The notes: generated by a model not told the origin, from the letters alone. A stretch of DNA of 64,000 nt from an uncultured Alphaproteobacteria bacterium (GCA_902573735.1 CACGLH010000004.1:44737-108736); one strand, 5' to 3'. Positions 16,664 through 25,503 are shown, counted from the first letter of the stretch. Numbers and translations are program-made.

Positions 16664-17629
16664 ATGCATAAACAATTAAAAATTTTGTCATTATCATTAC
16701 TTTTTTTGATTTCAATTATTATAAAGGCTGTTTCAGACGAAAATATAAAAGACCAATTTCCTAATAGTTTTTTATATTCAAAGCCTAATGAATTTATACC
16801 AAATGTATGGTCTGCAATAGGTGCTACTGGTCCTCCAACCTATGAAAATACAGGTCATAACAATAATCTTTCTTTTATAACTTCAAATGAAGGTGTTGTT
16901 GTAATCAACGCTGGTGCATCTAGCAGTTTGGCTAAAGCTTTACATAACGAAATAAAAAAAATTACTGATAAACCAGTAATACTTGTAATCAATGAAAACG
17001 GGCAAGGACACGCAATGCTTGGGAATTCTTACTGGATAGACCAAGGAGTTCCCATATTGGCCCATGAAGATGCTATTAAAGAGTTTGAAGATAATGGGCC
17101 ACAAATTTTGAACAGAATGATTGGCTATAATCGGGATAAAGCTAATGGTACTCGTTTAGCTATGCCCACGATTTCTTTTACTGATAAGTATGTTATCAAT
17201 TTAGGAAACCTTGTCATAGAAGCATTATACCTAGGTCCAGCGCATTCACCAGGAGATATTTCGGTTTGGATACCATCTAAAAAAATTGTTATTGCTGGTG
17301 ATATGGCTTTTCATGAAAGATTATTACCTATTTTTTCGCATACTAATACCAAAGAATGGATTGATACATGGGATAATGAATTTGAAAAATTAAACCCTAT
17401 TTACGTAATTCCAGGACATGGTCATCCAACAAATATGGATCAAGTGAGAAAATATACAAGAAATTATTTAGTATATTTAAGGGAAAAAATGGGAAAATTT
17501 TTAGAAAATGGTGGTGAATTAAAAGATTCTTATTATGTGGATCAAACCCCATTTTCTCACCTTCAAACTTTTAAGGAATTAGCGACCAGAAATGCAGGCA
17601 GAGTTTATGAAGAAATGGAATTTGAATAA
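16664..17629 (+). CDS. Exported MBL-fold protein with degenerate first metal motif
   Basis: A 321-residue protein with an N-terminal signal peptide (basic KQLK, hydrophobic SLSLLFLISIIIKAV, cleavage near AVSDEN). The rest is a metallo-beta-lactamase fold like the SoxH/quinoprotein-relay hydrolases: FITSNEGVVVINAGAS, then PVILVINENGQGHAMLGN in the place of the NTHxHxDHxGGN metal motif, GPAHSPGDISVW (third histidine), VIAGDMAFH (bridging aspartate) and VIPGHGHPT (last histidine). In the first motif none of the expected His-x-His-x-Asp-His residues aligns: Asn, Gln, His and Ala take their places. So it may bind one metal only, use another ligand set, or be a non-hydrolytic binding protein. It is a single-gene unit followed by an unknown gene. 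Confidence 0.82.
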   Translation: MHKQLKILSLSLLFLISIIIKAVSDENIKDQFPNSFLYSKPNEFIPNVWSAIGATGPPTYENTGHNNNLSFITSNEGVVVINAGASSSLAKALHNEIKKITDKPVILVINENGQGHAMLGNSYWIDQGVPILAHEDAIKEFEDNGPQILNRMIGYNRDKANGTRLAMPTISFTDKYVINLGNLVIEALYLGPAHSPGDISVWIPSKKIVIAGDMAFHERLLPIFSHTNTKEWIDTWDNEFEKLNPIYVIPGHGHPTNMDQVRKYTRNYLVYLREKMGKFLENGGELKDSYYVDQTPFSHLQTFKELATRNAGRVYEEMEFE

Positions 17630-17706
17630 TTCATATCCTGCTATCCAATAGAGACCATTATTAAATATTCAGTTTCATACTTATCTATTCAATAAAAGGA
17701 CTATAC

Positions 17707-18249
17707 GTGGACAATTTTAACAAATTTAATTTAAAAGAATTAGAAGAAAAATTTGAAGAGTTTTCATTTATTTTAAGGAAAAAGAGCTATAAAGATCGCA
17801 AGATTATTCATGTTGGGTTGATCAATCAGCTTATAAATTTCTTTAAGTTAGAATACCCAAATTTGAATAGATTACCTCTAAAAGATTTACTTTCTTTTTT
17901 AATTGAAGTGGACATTAAAAATAAAGAATCATCAAATTCTGAGAACGAAAAAAATAAATACTCCAAATTTTCTAGAAAGAAAAAAACAGATACTTTAATA
18001 GTAGCCGGTTTAGAAATTTTGGTAGAAAACGGTTATAATGAAAAAGATGCAATTTTTAGGGCAAAAACAATTATAAAATCAAAAAATGAAAATTATTTTT
18101 TCAGATTATTAAATCTTTATAGGTCAAATCTTCTAAATCCAAATATAAAAAAATTACTTAAAGATCTTAAAGATGAGGCAAAAACAAGGGCTAATATAGA
18201 AGATGCAGCTACTATTTATTTTGAAAAAGCGTCTGAAAATATAAAATAA
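17707..18249 (+). CDS. Uncharacterised charged protein
   Basis: A 180-residue protein that I do not recognise. It begins at GTG after an AAAAGGA Shine-Dalgarno. It has no signal peptide or membrane segment and is rich in Lys, Glu and Asn. Residues 1-75 look helical (KELEEKFEEFSFILRKKSYK, then LINQLINFFKLEYPNLNRLP), residues 76-92 are a low-complexity Ser/Asn/Lys linker, and 93-180 form a second helical part (TDTLIVAGLEILVENGYNE, ANIEDAATIYFEKASENIK). The second part, with a small residue pattern VAGLEILVENGY, could be a DNA- or RNA-contacting helical domain, but this is only a guess from charge. Its neighbours give no functional hint. Confidence 0.65.
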   Translation: MDNFNKFNLKELEEKFEEFSFILRKKSYKDRKIIHVGLINQLINFFKLEYPNLNRLPLKDLLSFLIEVDIKNKESSNSENEKNKYSKFSRKKKTDTLIVAGLEILVENGYNEKDAIFRAKTIIKSKNENYFFRLLNLYRSNLLNPNIKKLLKDLKDEAKTRANIEDAATIYFEKASENIK

Positions 18250-18262
18250 ATATTGAGTTTTT

Positions 18263-19098
18263 TTATTTGAATTCTACTCTAAGCTTATCTTTTCCAACAA
18301 TAATTTCAGTGTCTATTTTATTTTTAACCTTTTTTAGCCATTCTTTCCTTTGATTTAGTGTATTATTGTTCGGGATTAAATGATTAATCACTAGTTTTTT
18401 ACATTTTGACAGTTTTGCTATTTTTTAAACTTCATCTATTGTGGTGTGAGAACTTTCTAAATGATTTTTAAGTTTTGAATTTAATCCAGTTTTTGTCACT
18501 ATTTTGTCAATATATTCTGGGATTAAAGCTTCATGAACCAAAATATCTGTTTCATTTGAGAAAGAAGCTAAAGGTTTGAAATATTTAGTATCCCCAGAAA
18601 AAACTATTTCTTTTGACCCTATAAATTTAAAAGCATAACAATCTTTTAGGGGAGGATGCAGGACTTTTAAAATTTTCACTTTTATTTTCCCCAGATTGAA
18701 TGTTTTTTTATTGGAATAATTTTAACGATTTTCTTTAATTTAATTCTTCCCTCATTTTTTTCCCTATTTTTAATATCTATTTCCATTGATGATAAAAATT
18801 TTTTCCAATAATCTAAAAGACCTTTTGGACCGAAGACTTTAATTTTTTTCTTAAGACCTGCTGTCCATGCAGTATGTATCAAAGGTCCTAATTCTAAATA
18901 ATGATCAGAATGTAGATGAGTTATAAAGATATTTGATAGCTCATTTAAATTAAAATTAATTTCTGTAAGAGATTTTGAAACTCCTAATCCCGCATCAACA
19001 AGTATCTTTTGATTGTCCAAAATTAATAAAGAAGAAGAAGGCATCGAACCTTTTGGCCTAATTGCTGGACCTCCCTTTGTTCCTAGGAGGAAAAGCAC
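18263..19098 (-). pseudogene. Broken MBL-fold hydrolase gene (RNase Z/AtsA-like)
   Basis: Three pieces of one metallo-beta-lactamase-fold gene lie in order on the minus strand. The first (19098 to 18682) has FLLGTKGGP and the intact metal motif THLHSDHYLE and stops after HSIWGK. The second, in another frame, joins at about 18690 (read as GKIKVKILKVLHPP) and carries VFSGDTKYF, ILVHEAL and SSHTTIDEV before a TAA at 18425-18427. Past that stop the same frame continues as KIAKLSKCKKLVINHLIP to a TAA at 18263-18265, which is the expected end of such a protein. So there is one frameshift in a G/A-rich run and one in-frame stop. The GTG start lacks a Shine-Dalgarno, and a nearby ATG is in another frame, so a third lesion is possible. 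Recent decay is likely; a sequencing error alone would not explain both lesions. Confidence 0.85.
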
Positions 19099-19152
19099 GT
19101 TATTTTTTGTTTTTTTATCATAATTTTACAAAATAGATGTTGAAGAAAACAA

Positions 19153-19533
19153 TTATTCAGAAATCATATTTTCCTGTTTTAAACATCTTGCTTGAACCGC
19201 AGTAATACCCTCATAAGTGAAAATAATATTATGAAAAAGCCCATTGTCAAAAAGAATGGTTTGAGCAGGTTGGTATGAATAAAATTTGTTTTGATCTATC
19301 CAATTAATTAAAATTTCTTCATCTGTTATATATCCAAGTTTTCCAAATGTAAGGTTATTTTTGGTTATTTCAAAATATATTTTACCTGGTAAAAATTGTT
19401 TTAACTCCCCCTGTTTATCAATAGATAACACAACAGATGTTTCGCATTCAAAAGATATATTTTGTGCTATTTCTGCATATGATTTTGTTAAAAAAAATAC
19501 TAGAAAAATTTTAAAAAAAAGTAATTTTAACAA
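19153..19533 (-). CDS. Small exported protein of unknown function
   Basis: A 126-residue protein with a clear signal peptide (LKLLFFKIFLVFFLTKSYAE, likely cleaved after SYA). The mature part of about 105 residues has two cysteines (one in FECETS, one in QARCLKQ near the end), so a disulfide in the periplasm is possible; this fits the presence of dsbB in the window. The sequence is beta-rich, with alternating hydrophobic residues (KIYFEITKNNLTFGKLGYIT). I do not recognise the family. It lies between the broken MBL gene and the IclR-type regulator, all on the same strand but with spacers that do not require cotranscription. Confidence 0.7.
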   Translation of the reverse strand: MLKLLFFKIFLVFFLTKSYAEIAQNISFECETSVVLSIDKQGELKQFLPGKIYFEITKNNLTFGKLGYITDEEILINWIDQNKFYSYQPAQTILFDNGLFHNIIFTYEGITAVQARCLKQENMISE

Positions 19534-19558
19534 ATAAATGATTTCCTTCTTATTATAC

Positions 19559-20335
19559 TTAACTTGCGAGTGTATTTATATTTTTTGTCCATATGTTTTT
19601 ATTTTGTATCATAGAACCCAATTCATCTGAAATTCCAATAAGATAATTACCTATTTTTTCACGGAATGAATCAGAAAAAGTACGTAATGGTCCGGTTGCA
19701 CCTACGCTAAGGAAAATATTTGAGTTTTTTATAATTACAGGAGCTGCTACGGAACAAATCCCAATATCAATCTCCTCAATACATTCAGCATACCCTTTTG
19801 CTCTAATTTTTTTAAATTCTGATTTTAAAAGCGACGGATTCACTCTTGTATTTCTAGTATAGGATTTTAATCTACTATGAATAATATTTAATTGAAATTT
19901 ATCACTGGCATATGCTGCAATAACTTTTGCACAAGAACATGCATGCATGGGTCTAAACCCATGACCAGGATGCAAAAAAGATATCTGGTTTTTAGAAGGT
20001 GTTTCCACATAAATTATTTCGACACCTTGATCCCTTAATCTTGAAAGAAAAAAAGTTACTCCATAATTATTAGCGGACTTTTGAAGTAAAGGCTTAGAAA
20101 CAAATTTTACATCTACATCATGAAGATCTAGTCTGGCTATTTGTTTTAAACGCTCCCCTAAAATAAATCGATTTTTATCTTTTTTTTGTAATAAATCATT
20201 TTTAACTAAATCGTTTATAAGTTTATAACAACTTGGCTTAGGTATGTTAGTAATTTTATTTATATCAGAAACAGTTAAACCAGCACCTGATCTAACAACA
20301 ACTTCTAGTATTTTAAATAATTTGTCTAAGTACAT
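19559..20335 (-). CDS. IclR family transcriptional regulator
   Basis: A protein of about 258 residues with an N-terminal winged helix-turn-helix (LFKILEVVVRSGAGLTVSDI, then ITNIPKPSCYKLINDLV) and a C-terminal IclR effector domain (LHPGHGFRPMHACSCAKVI, GYAECIEEIDIGICSVAAPV). The motif HACSCAKV corresponds to the family's conserved A-C-GKA effector region, and D-x-GICSVAAPV is the classic signature near the end. The start is uncertain: in-frame ATGs at 20335 and 20353 and a TTG at 20401 are all possible, none with a good Shine-Dalgarno; 20335 gives the usual N-terminal length. It is divergent from the SBP56 gene, with under 100 bases between them, so it is the likely regulator of that gene. Confidence 0.88.
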   Translation of the reverse strand: MYLDKLFKILEVVVRSGAGLTVSDINKITNIPKPSCYKLINDLVKNDLLQKKDKNRFILGERLKQIARLDLHDVDVKFVSKPLLQKSANNYGVTFFLSRLRDQGVEIIYVETPSKNQISFLHPGHGFRPMHACSCAKVIAAYASDKFQLNIIHSRLKSYTRNTRVNPSLLKSEFKKIRAKGYAECIEEIDIGICSVAAPVIIKNSNIFLSVGATGPLRTFSDSFREKIGNYLIGISDELGSMIQNKNIWTKNINTLAS

Positions 20336-20428
20336 ATATTTATTAATTATCATATTGTAATATTTAATTTTTATATTATGATAAAATCTAATGATTTTCA
20401 ATATGTTTAATTTTTAGTATGGTGTAAT

Positions 20429-21784
20429 ATGGAACAAGAAATTTGCTGTGGGCCTGGATTTTCCTCTCCTGCTCAAGCTATGAAAGCCCCTAAAGAAAAA
20501 ATTTTATATACAATAGCAATTTATACTGGAACAGGAATTCAAAAACCTGATTATTTAGCAACTATTGATTGTGATCCAAATAGTTTAGATTATGGCAAGG
20601 TCATACACAGATTAGAAATGCCGGGAATAGGTGACGAATTGCATCATATGGGTTGGAATGCTTGTTCTTCTTGCCATGGAAAATCTGATATTGAAAGGCG
20701 TTATTTAATTGTCCCGGGTGTCAGAACTTCTAATTTACATATAGTTGACTGTAAAGATCAAAGAGCTCCAAAGATACATAAGATTATAAGTGGAGAAGAA
20801 ATAAAAAAAATAACTAATTTATCAGCACCACACACTGTTCATTGTCTTGGTTCGCAAATCATTATTTCAATGTTAGGTGATGCTAAAGGAAATGCACCTG
20901 GTGGTTATTTGCAATTGGATGAGAATTTTGAAATAGTTGGTAGATGGGAAAATTCAATGGGAAATATTAAGTTTGGATATGATTTTTGGTATCAACCCAG
21001 ACATAATATCATGGTCAGCTCTGAATGGGCGGCTCCTAATACGTTTATGCCTGGTTTTGATTTAGAAGAAGTAGGACATCTAAAGTATGGAAGAGAAATT
21101 CATTTATGGGATTTTCAAAAAAAAGAACCAGTTGAGACTTTTTATCTAGGTGAAGACGGATTAATTCCACTAGAGGTTAGGTTTCATCATAATCCTGATA
21201 GTTCACATGGTTTTGTAGGAGCAGCATTATCGGCAAATATTTTACATTGGTGGAAAAATGAACTTGGAAAATGGGAGTGGGAAAAAATCATTGATGTTGA
21301 TAACGAACCTCATCCTGAGTGGCCTATTCCTATACCTGGAGTAATTTCTGTCATTTTACTTTCAATGGATGATAAATATCTTTATTTTTGTAACTGGCTC
21401 CATGGTGATGTTAGACAATATGATATTTCTGATCCTCATAAGCCAAAATTGACGGGGCAAGTTTGGTTAGGCGGTCTTTTAGGAAAAGCTCCAATAGTAA
21501 ATGGGCAGAAAATTACAGGTGGACCACAGATGATTCAATTATCTCTAGATGGTAAAAGACTGTACATTACCACTTCCTTATTTTCTACATGGGATAATCA
21601 ATTTTATCCGGAAATAAGAGAAAATGGAGGTGTTTTATTAAAAATAAATTGTGATACTCAAAATGGAGGTATGAAAATCGATGAAAATTTTTTGGTGGAT
21701 TTTGGTAAAGAGCCAAATGGTCCTGCAAGATGTCATGAAACACGTTATCCAGGAGGAGATTGTACTAGTGACATATGGTTATAA
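20429..21784 (+). CDS. mtoX: Selenium-binding protein SBP56 / methanethiol oxidase family
   Basis: A 451-residue beta-propeller protein of the SBP56 family, with the hallmark GPGFSSPAQAMKAPKE near the N-terminus, the copper-site region LHHMGWNACSSCHG with cysteines 79 and 82, and later PHTVHCLG, GQVWLGG, GGPQMIQLSLDGKRLY and a CHETRYPGGDCTSDIW end. Bacterial members (MtoX) oxidise methanethiol to formaldehyde, sulfide and hydrogen peroxide; the human homologue does likewise. Bacterial MTOs are often periplasmic, but this protein shows no clear signal peptide, so a cytosolic location is possible. A divergent IclR gene precedes it and a CoA-binding-protein gene follows 40 bases on. The link with the DmdA-like gene upstream is only by pathway. 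Confidence 0.86.
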   Translation: MEQEICCGPGFSSPAQAMKAPKEKILYTIAIYTGTGIQKPDYLATIDCDPNSLDYGKVIHRLEMPGIGDELHHMGWNACSSCHGKSDIERRYLIVPGVRTSNLHIVDCKDQRAPKIHKIISGEEIKKITNLSAPHTVHCLGSQIIISMLGDAKGNAPGGYLQLDENFEIVGRWENSMGNIKFGYDFWYQPRHNIMVSSEWAAPNTFMPGFDLEEVGHLKYGREIHLWDFQKKEPVETFYLGEDGLIPLEVRFHHNPDSSHGFVGAALSANILHWWKNELGKWEWEKIIDVDNEPHPEWPIPIPGVISVILLSMDDKYLYFCNWLHGDVRQYDISDPHKPKLTGQVWLGGLLGKAPIVNGQKITGGPQMIQLSLDGKRLYITTSLFSTWDNQFYPEIRENGGVLLKINCDTQNGGMKIDENFLVDFGKEPNGPARCHETRYPGGDCTSDIWL

Positions 21785-21824
21785 CAAATTTTATATTAGT
21801 AATAATAATGGATGAGGTTATTAA

Positions 21825-22283
21825 ATGTCTAAAATTAATCATGAGGAAGCATATGATGAAAGTTATATCGCTGAAATTTTAAAAAAAGTAAAAACAATAG
21901 CTATGGTTGGTGCTAGTAATGACAAAACAAAATTTTCATACGGCGTGTTAAGAGTTTTGCATGAAACAGGTTATAGAATGTTTCCAGTTAACCCTACATT
22001 AGCTGGATCACAAATTAGAGGATTAAAAGTATTCCCTAGTTTGAGTTCTATTGATGAAAAAATAGATATGGTACAAGTTTTCAGAAAAGCTGAGGATCTT
22101 CCAAGAGTGGCTATTGAGGCTGTAGAAATAGGAGCAAAAGTTCTTTGGGGTCAGATTGGTGTTAAACATCCTGAGGCAGCAAAAATAGCTGAGGAAGCTG
22201 GTTTAAAAGTAGTAATGAATAGGTGTCCTAAAATAGAGCTTTTTAGACCATTTTGGAAACCTAAACTTAATTTGAAAATATAG
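21825..22283 (+). CDS. CoA-binding protein (YccU family)
   Basis: A 152-residue Rossmann-fold CoA-binding-domain protein. The nucleotide loop is TIAMVGASNDKTKFSYGVL, followed by GYRMFPVNPTLAG, the strand KIDMVQVFRKAEDLP, AKVLWGQIGVKHPEAA and the conserved VVMNRCPKIEL end, which contains the family's cysteine. It starts with ATG after a GAGG sequence, 40 bases after the SBP56 gene, so it may be cotranscribed with it. It ends three bases before the convergent thioesterase gene. The family's exact role is unknown; binding CoA-disulfides or acting as a CoA-sensing protein has been suggested. Confidence 0.9.
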   Translation: MSKINHEEAYDESYIAEILKKVKTIAMVGASNDKTKFSYGVLRVLHETGYRMFPVNPTLAGSQIRGLKVFPSLSSIDEKIDMVQVFRKAEDLPRVAIEAVEIGAKVLWGQIGVKHPEAAKIAEEAGLKVVMNRCPKIELFRPFWKPKLNLKI

Positions 22284-22286
22284 TTA

Positions 22287-23180
22287 TTATTCTAAAATAA
22301 TATCTTCTAAAGCAACTTTCATTTTATTTGGTATCTGAACAGACTTCCGTTTTTTTAAATCCATTGTGACTATGACAGCATTGGCCTCTGCCAATATTTT
22401 TTCCTTATTGATATCTATTAACCAATGTGACCAGGTATAAGTTTTATTTTTAATATTTCTTAATCCACTTAATAATTTTATACATGTTCCTGGTTTCACA
22501 AACTCATAAAAATAAAATTCATACTCAACTGCTGCTCCACCTATATTTGTCTTAGAAATAGAATGATTACTCATCATTAATAAGTTTGGTACTGCAGCCG
22601 ATACAATTCCCATGTAATCTGCAGCATCTAAAATATCCAAATTATTATTATCCTTTTTTTTGGCTATTCCACAAAAAGTATTGAATATTTTTGGGTAATT
22701 AAGAAGTTTTTCATAACTAAATTTCAATTTATCAATATCAAGCAATCCTTTTATTTCAGCATAAGGTGGAGCTATTTTAAACTTATAAGGATAATTAATT
22801 AGAAAATTCTCAAATTTATTTTTAATAATTTTTATTTGTTTTCTTATTTTGAGTGATATTAAAAAAGCAGAACTTATTTTCTTTGTTTCTAAATTTTCCA
22901 TTTCCTGTAAAACCAGAATTTTATCTTTCTCAATCTTAGAAATATAAAAGTTAATACTAAATGGTGCACCTAACCTTTGTTCATTTAAATATCTAATGGT
23001 TACTTTTTCTAAAAAAAACAACTCTTCTATATTGGAATGATTAGATATTAAATTATTAATTTTAAAATTAAGAATACATGAGTCTATACAATGTTTTAAG
23101 TAGTACTGTACATTCATGTGGCCTAAATTATCAATTTCATGTAACTGAACTGAGTTTTTATAAATATTTGAATCAATCAA
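22287..23180 (-). CDS. Double-hotdog thioesterase family protein
   Basis: A 297-residue protein made of two hotdog domains. The first begins VQLHEIDNLGHMNVQYYLKH (about residues 11-30), which resembles the 4-hydroxybenzoyl-CoA thioesterase active-site pattern (D-x-x-GHMNxxxY). The second begins near residue 185 (ADYMGIVSAAVPNLLMM) and contains SHWLIDINKEKILAEANAVIVTMDL, a typical terminal strand. A duplicated hotdog of this size is found in acyl-CoA thioesterases and dehydratases of fatty-acid and carnitine/betaine catabolism. Substrate is unknown. The stop is three bases from the convergent CoA-binding gene, and its spacer to the PEBP gene is short (39 bases), so the two minus-strand genes may be cotranscribed. 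Confidence 0.75.
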   Translation of the reverse strand: MIDSNIYKNSVQLHEIDNLGHMNVQYYLKHCIDSCILNFKINNLISNHSNIEELFFLEKVTIRYLNEQRLGAPFSINFYISKIEKDKILVLQEMENLETKKISSAFLISLKIRKQIKIIKNKFENFLINYPYKFKIAPPYAEIKGLLDIDKLKFSYEKLLNYPKIFNTFCGIAKKKDNNNLDILDAADYMGIVSAAVPNLLMMSNHSISKTNIGGAAVEYEFYFYEFVKPGTCIKLLSGLRNIKNKTYTWSHWLIDINKEKILAEANAVIVTMDLKKRKSVQIPNKMKVALEDIILE

Positions 23181-23219
23181 AAGTTAATTCCTAATGCAAA
23201 AATGATTTTAAAGATTAAA

Positions 23220-23687
23220 TCACCTTTTAAATAAACCTAGTAATGTAGCCTTTTCAAAAGTTTTATAATGTAATTGAAATGCAATTTGAGCAGCAGGTGT
23301 ATCTTTGTGAGCCTCTATCTTAGATTTTAATCCATATAGTGTAAAAAAGTATCGGTGAGGGTGATCATTTTCTGGTGGACAAGGACCACCATAACCATAA
23401 GAACCAAAATCATTTTGAACTTGCAGAGATTTTGATAAGCATTCATCGCTTATTTCGCAATATTTCTTATCAATACCAACCAAAATCCAATGCCAAAATC
23501 CACACCCAGTTGGTGCATCTGGGTCAAAAACAGTTATAGCTAATTCAATAACTTTTTCAGAAACATTTTCCCACTTTAGGTGTGGTCTTATATTAGAACC
23601 TGAGCATCCAAAACCGTAATCACTACTAAGTGAAAATTTTTTATTTAAAAAATCACCATCTTTAAAATCTGAACTTAATAAAATCAT
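23220..23687 (-). CDS. YbhB/YbcL family Raf-kinase-inhibitor-like protein (PEBP)
   Basis: A 155-residue phosphatidylethanolamine-binding-protein fold. The signature pair is present: ITVFDPDAPTGCGFWHWILVGI (the DPDAP-x-G...HW motif of the ligand pocket) and GPCPPENDHPHRYFFTLYGL (the GP-PP---HRY motif). The C-terminal helix is present and the length is typical of bacterial YbhB. It has no signal peptide, so it is probably cytosolic. It may bind anionic ligands; the biological role of bacterial members is unclear. It is the upstream partner of the thioesterase gene and is divergent from the cNMP-binding gene. Confidence 0.93.
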   Translation of the reverse strand: MILLSSDFKDGDFLNKKFSLSSDYGFGCSGSNIRPHLKWENVSEKVIELAITVFDPDAPTGCGFWHWILVGIDKKYCEISDECLSKSLQVQNDFGSYGYGGPCPPENDHPHRYFFTLYGLKSKIEAHKDTPAAQIAFQLHYKTFEKATLLGLFKR

Positions 23688-23809
23688 TATTTTACCTGTT
23701 AGTTGAAAATACTTTAATTTAGTAGGAATTGGTATAAAATTGAAAAGATGATATTATTTTTGCAATTTAAATGCAAAATCTAATTTATAATTTTTAGTGA
23801 GTTTATAAA

Positions 23810-24214
23810 ATGCCCCAAATACCTCAAAAAAAAAGACATTTTAATGTTGAAGATACAATTTATACCATCGGTGATAAAGCAGAAAGTGTATACTTAATTC
23901 ATAGTGGTAAAGTAAGTATTCTCTCCACACACGGTTTAGAAATAGGAACTTTAGCTGATGGAGAAATGTTTGGGGAAGTTGGACGAGTAATTGGCTCACC
24001 AAGAACAGTAACTGCAAAAGCAAAAACTAGTTGTATTATCTATGAAATAGATTGGGAAATAGTTCAAAATAAGTTGGCAGAGGCTGATCCAATTTTAGTA
24101 GCAATAATCAGGGGTTTAGCACTTCGTATAGGAGATGCAAATGATTTAACTGAAAAATATTGGCGAGAATTAAGTATTTATAAATCACTTGAAAGCCTAG
24201 ATAAAAATAATTGA
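23810..24214 (+). CDS. Stand-alone cyclic-nucleotide-binding domain protein
   Basis: A 134-residue protein that is almost wholly one CAP-type cNMP-binding domain. DTIYTIGDKAESVYLIHSGKV is the first beta-roll, LADGEMFGEVGRVIG and SPRTVTAKAKT form the phosphate-binding cassette (FGE plus the arginine of RTVTAKA), and a helix follows. There is no helix-turn-helix, kinase or channel domain, so it is not a CRP regulator; it could be a sensor or sink that controls a partner. The cassette residues needed to bind the cyclic phosphate are present. A class III cyclase lies at the start of the window, so a cAMP or cGMP signal exists in this organism. Convergent with the lytic transglycosylase gene, 11 bases away. 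Confidence 0.87.
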   Translation: MPQIPQKKRHFNVEDTIYTIGDKAESVYLIHSGKVSILSTHGLEIGTLADGEMFGEVGRVIGSPRTVTAKAKTSCIIYEIDWEIVQNKLAEADPILVAIIRGLALRIGDANDLTEKYWRELSIYKSLESLDKNN

Positions 24215-24225
24215 GCTTTATTACT

Positions 24226-25434
24226 TTATTTTGGATAACAAGTAATTCTTTGTTTTAATTCTTCTTGATTTTTGCCAATAGACCGCCTTGTTTTAAAACC
24301 AATCAAACCATCTAATTCCCCCACATCTAGGCCTTTTTTAGTAAGAAAGTGCTGTAGTTCTAAAATTTTTTTATGATTTAATTTAAGAGTTTTTATCCAC
24401 TTACCTTCAAACAATTTCTTACCTTCAATTAAATTTGCTAAAGTTGAAACATACAATGCATAAAAATCAGAAAAATTATACTTTTTTAACACATAGAAAT
24501 TTTTAGTAACCAAGAATTTAGGGCCATACTCTCCTTTAGGCATTAATAATGACATTTCTGTAGAATAAGGAATATTTTTGAATGTATATTTATCAACTGG
24601 TATGATACCGAGAGTTTCCCAATCCATTAAGGATTTTTTGATATCTGGTCCTTCCAGGTAACAAGGGAATTTTTTTGTTTTAGTAACTTCAGTTCCCCAT
24701 TTCAGATTTTTCTCCCAGCCAAATGAACTCAAAAAGTTTGCTATGGATGCTAATATATCAACCTCACTATCCCATAAATCTACTTTGCCATCATTATCAT
24801 AATCTACCCCATATTTTAAATAGTTTGAAGGCATAAATTGAGATTGTCCCATAGCTCCATATGATGAGCTTAACATCTTATTTATTTCTATTTTTTTATT
24901 TTCAATTATAAAAAGAATGCTTTTGAGTTCATTCATGAAGTAATTTTTTCTTTTGTCTCTATAAATATGGAAAACAATTGATTTTAACGAAGTAAATGGA
25001 AGTTCTGCATTCCCAAAATCGCTTTCTACGGCCCAAATTGATAAAAGTATACTTTTAGGAATTTCAAATTTTGTTTCAATTGTATTTAGCTCTGCTTCAA
25101 AGTATTCACTTAGTTTTATTGCTTTTTGTGATCTAATTCGTAATTTGTTTATATCAAAATAATTTTCTGGATTAATAAAATCTCTATCATGTATCCTATT
25201 GATTATCCTATCAATTTTATAAAAGTTATTTTTTTTAAGTTTACTTTTATTTATAATGTTTTTAATAAATTCTGAGCTAAAATTATTAGTAAAGTTATTT
25301 ATAAAAAAATTTTCTACCCAGTTTTCATAATGTTCGTAGTTTAATGATATTGCTGGCTTTGAAAAAATAAGGCATATAATTGTGGAACTAATGAAATATC
25401 TTTTTATATTCTTTTTAAAATCACTAATTTTCAT
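24226..25434 (-). CDS. Membrane-bound lytic murein transglycosylase, MltB type
   Basis: A 402-residue murein hydrolase. An N-terminal signal/anchor (SSTIICLIFSKPAISLN) is followed by the SLT_2/MltB catalytic domain (about residues 75-320): ILLSIWAVESDFGNAELPF holds the catalytic glutamate, YGAMGQSQFMPSNYLKYGVD the glycan-binding region and DGKVDLWDSEVDILASIANFL the family signature with the EF-hand-like Asp run. The C-terminal portion (about 340-400: KILELQHFLTKKGLDVGELD) is a peptidoglycan-binding domain 1. The enzyme cleaves the MurNAc-GlcNAc bond to form 1,6-anhydro ends in the periplasm. No lipobox cysteine is visible, so it is secreted or held by its N-terminal helix. It is divergent from pdxA. 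Confidence 0.9.
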   Translation of the reverse strand: MKISDFKKNIKRYFISSTIICLIFSKPAISLNYEHYENWVENFFINNFTNNFSSEFIKNIINKSKLKKNNFYKIDRIINRIHDRDFINPENYFDINKLRIRSQKAIKLSEYFEAELNTIETKFEIPKSILLSIWAVESDFGNAELPFTSLKSIVFHIYRDKRKNYFMNELKSILFIIENKKIEINKMLSSSYGAMGQSQFMPSNYLKYGVDYDNDGKVDLWDSEVDILASIANFLSSFGWEKNLKWGTEVTKTKKFPCYLEGPDIKKSLMDWETLGIIPVDKYTFKNIPYSTEMSLLMPKGEYGPKFLVTKNFYVLKKYNFSDFYALYVSTLANLIEGKKLFEGKWIKTLKLNHKKILELQHFLTKKGLDVGELDGLIGFKTRRSIGKNQEELKQRITCYPK

Positions 25435-25503
25435 TTAATGAATATAAACGGATTTTTTACAAACTTATATAAAATCTTGCTTATTAAAGAATAAAACTGA
25501 ATA

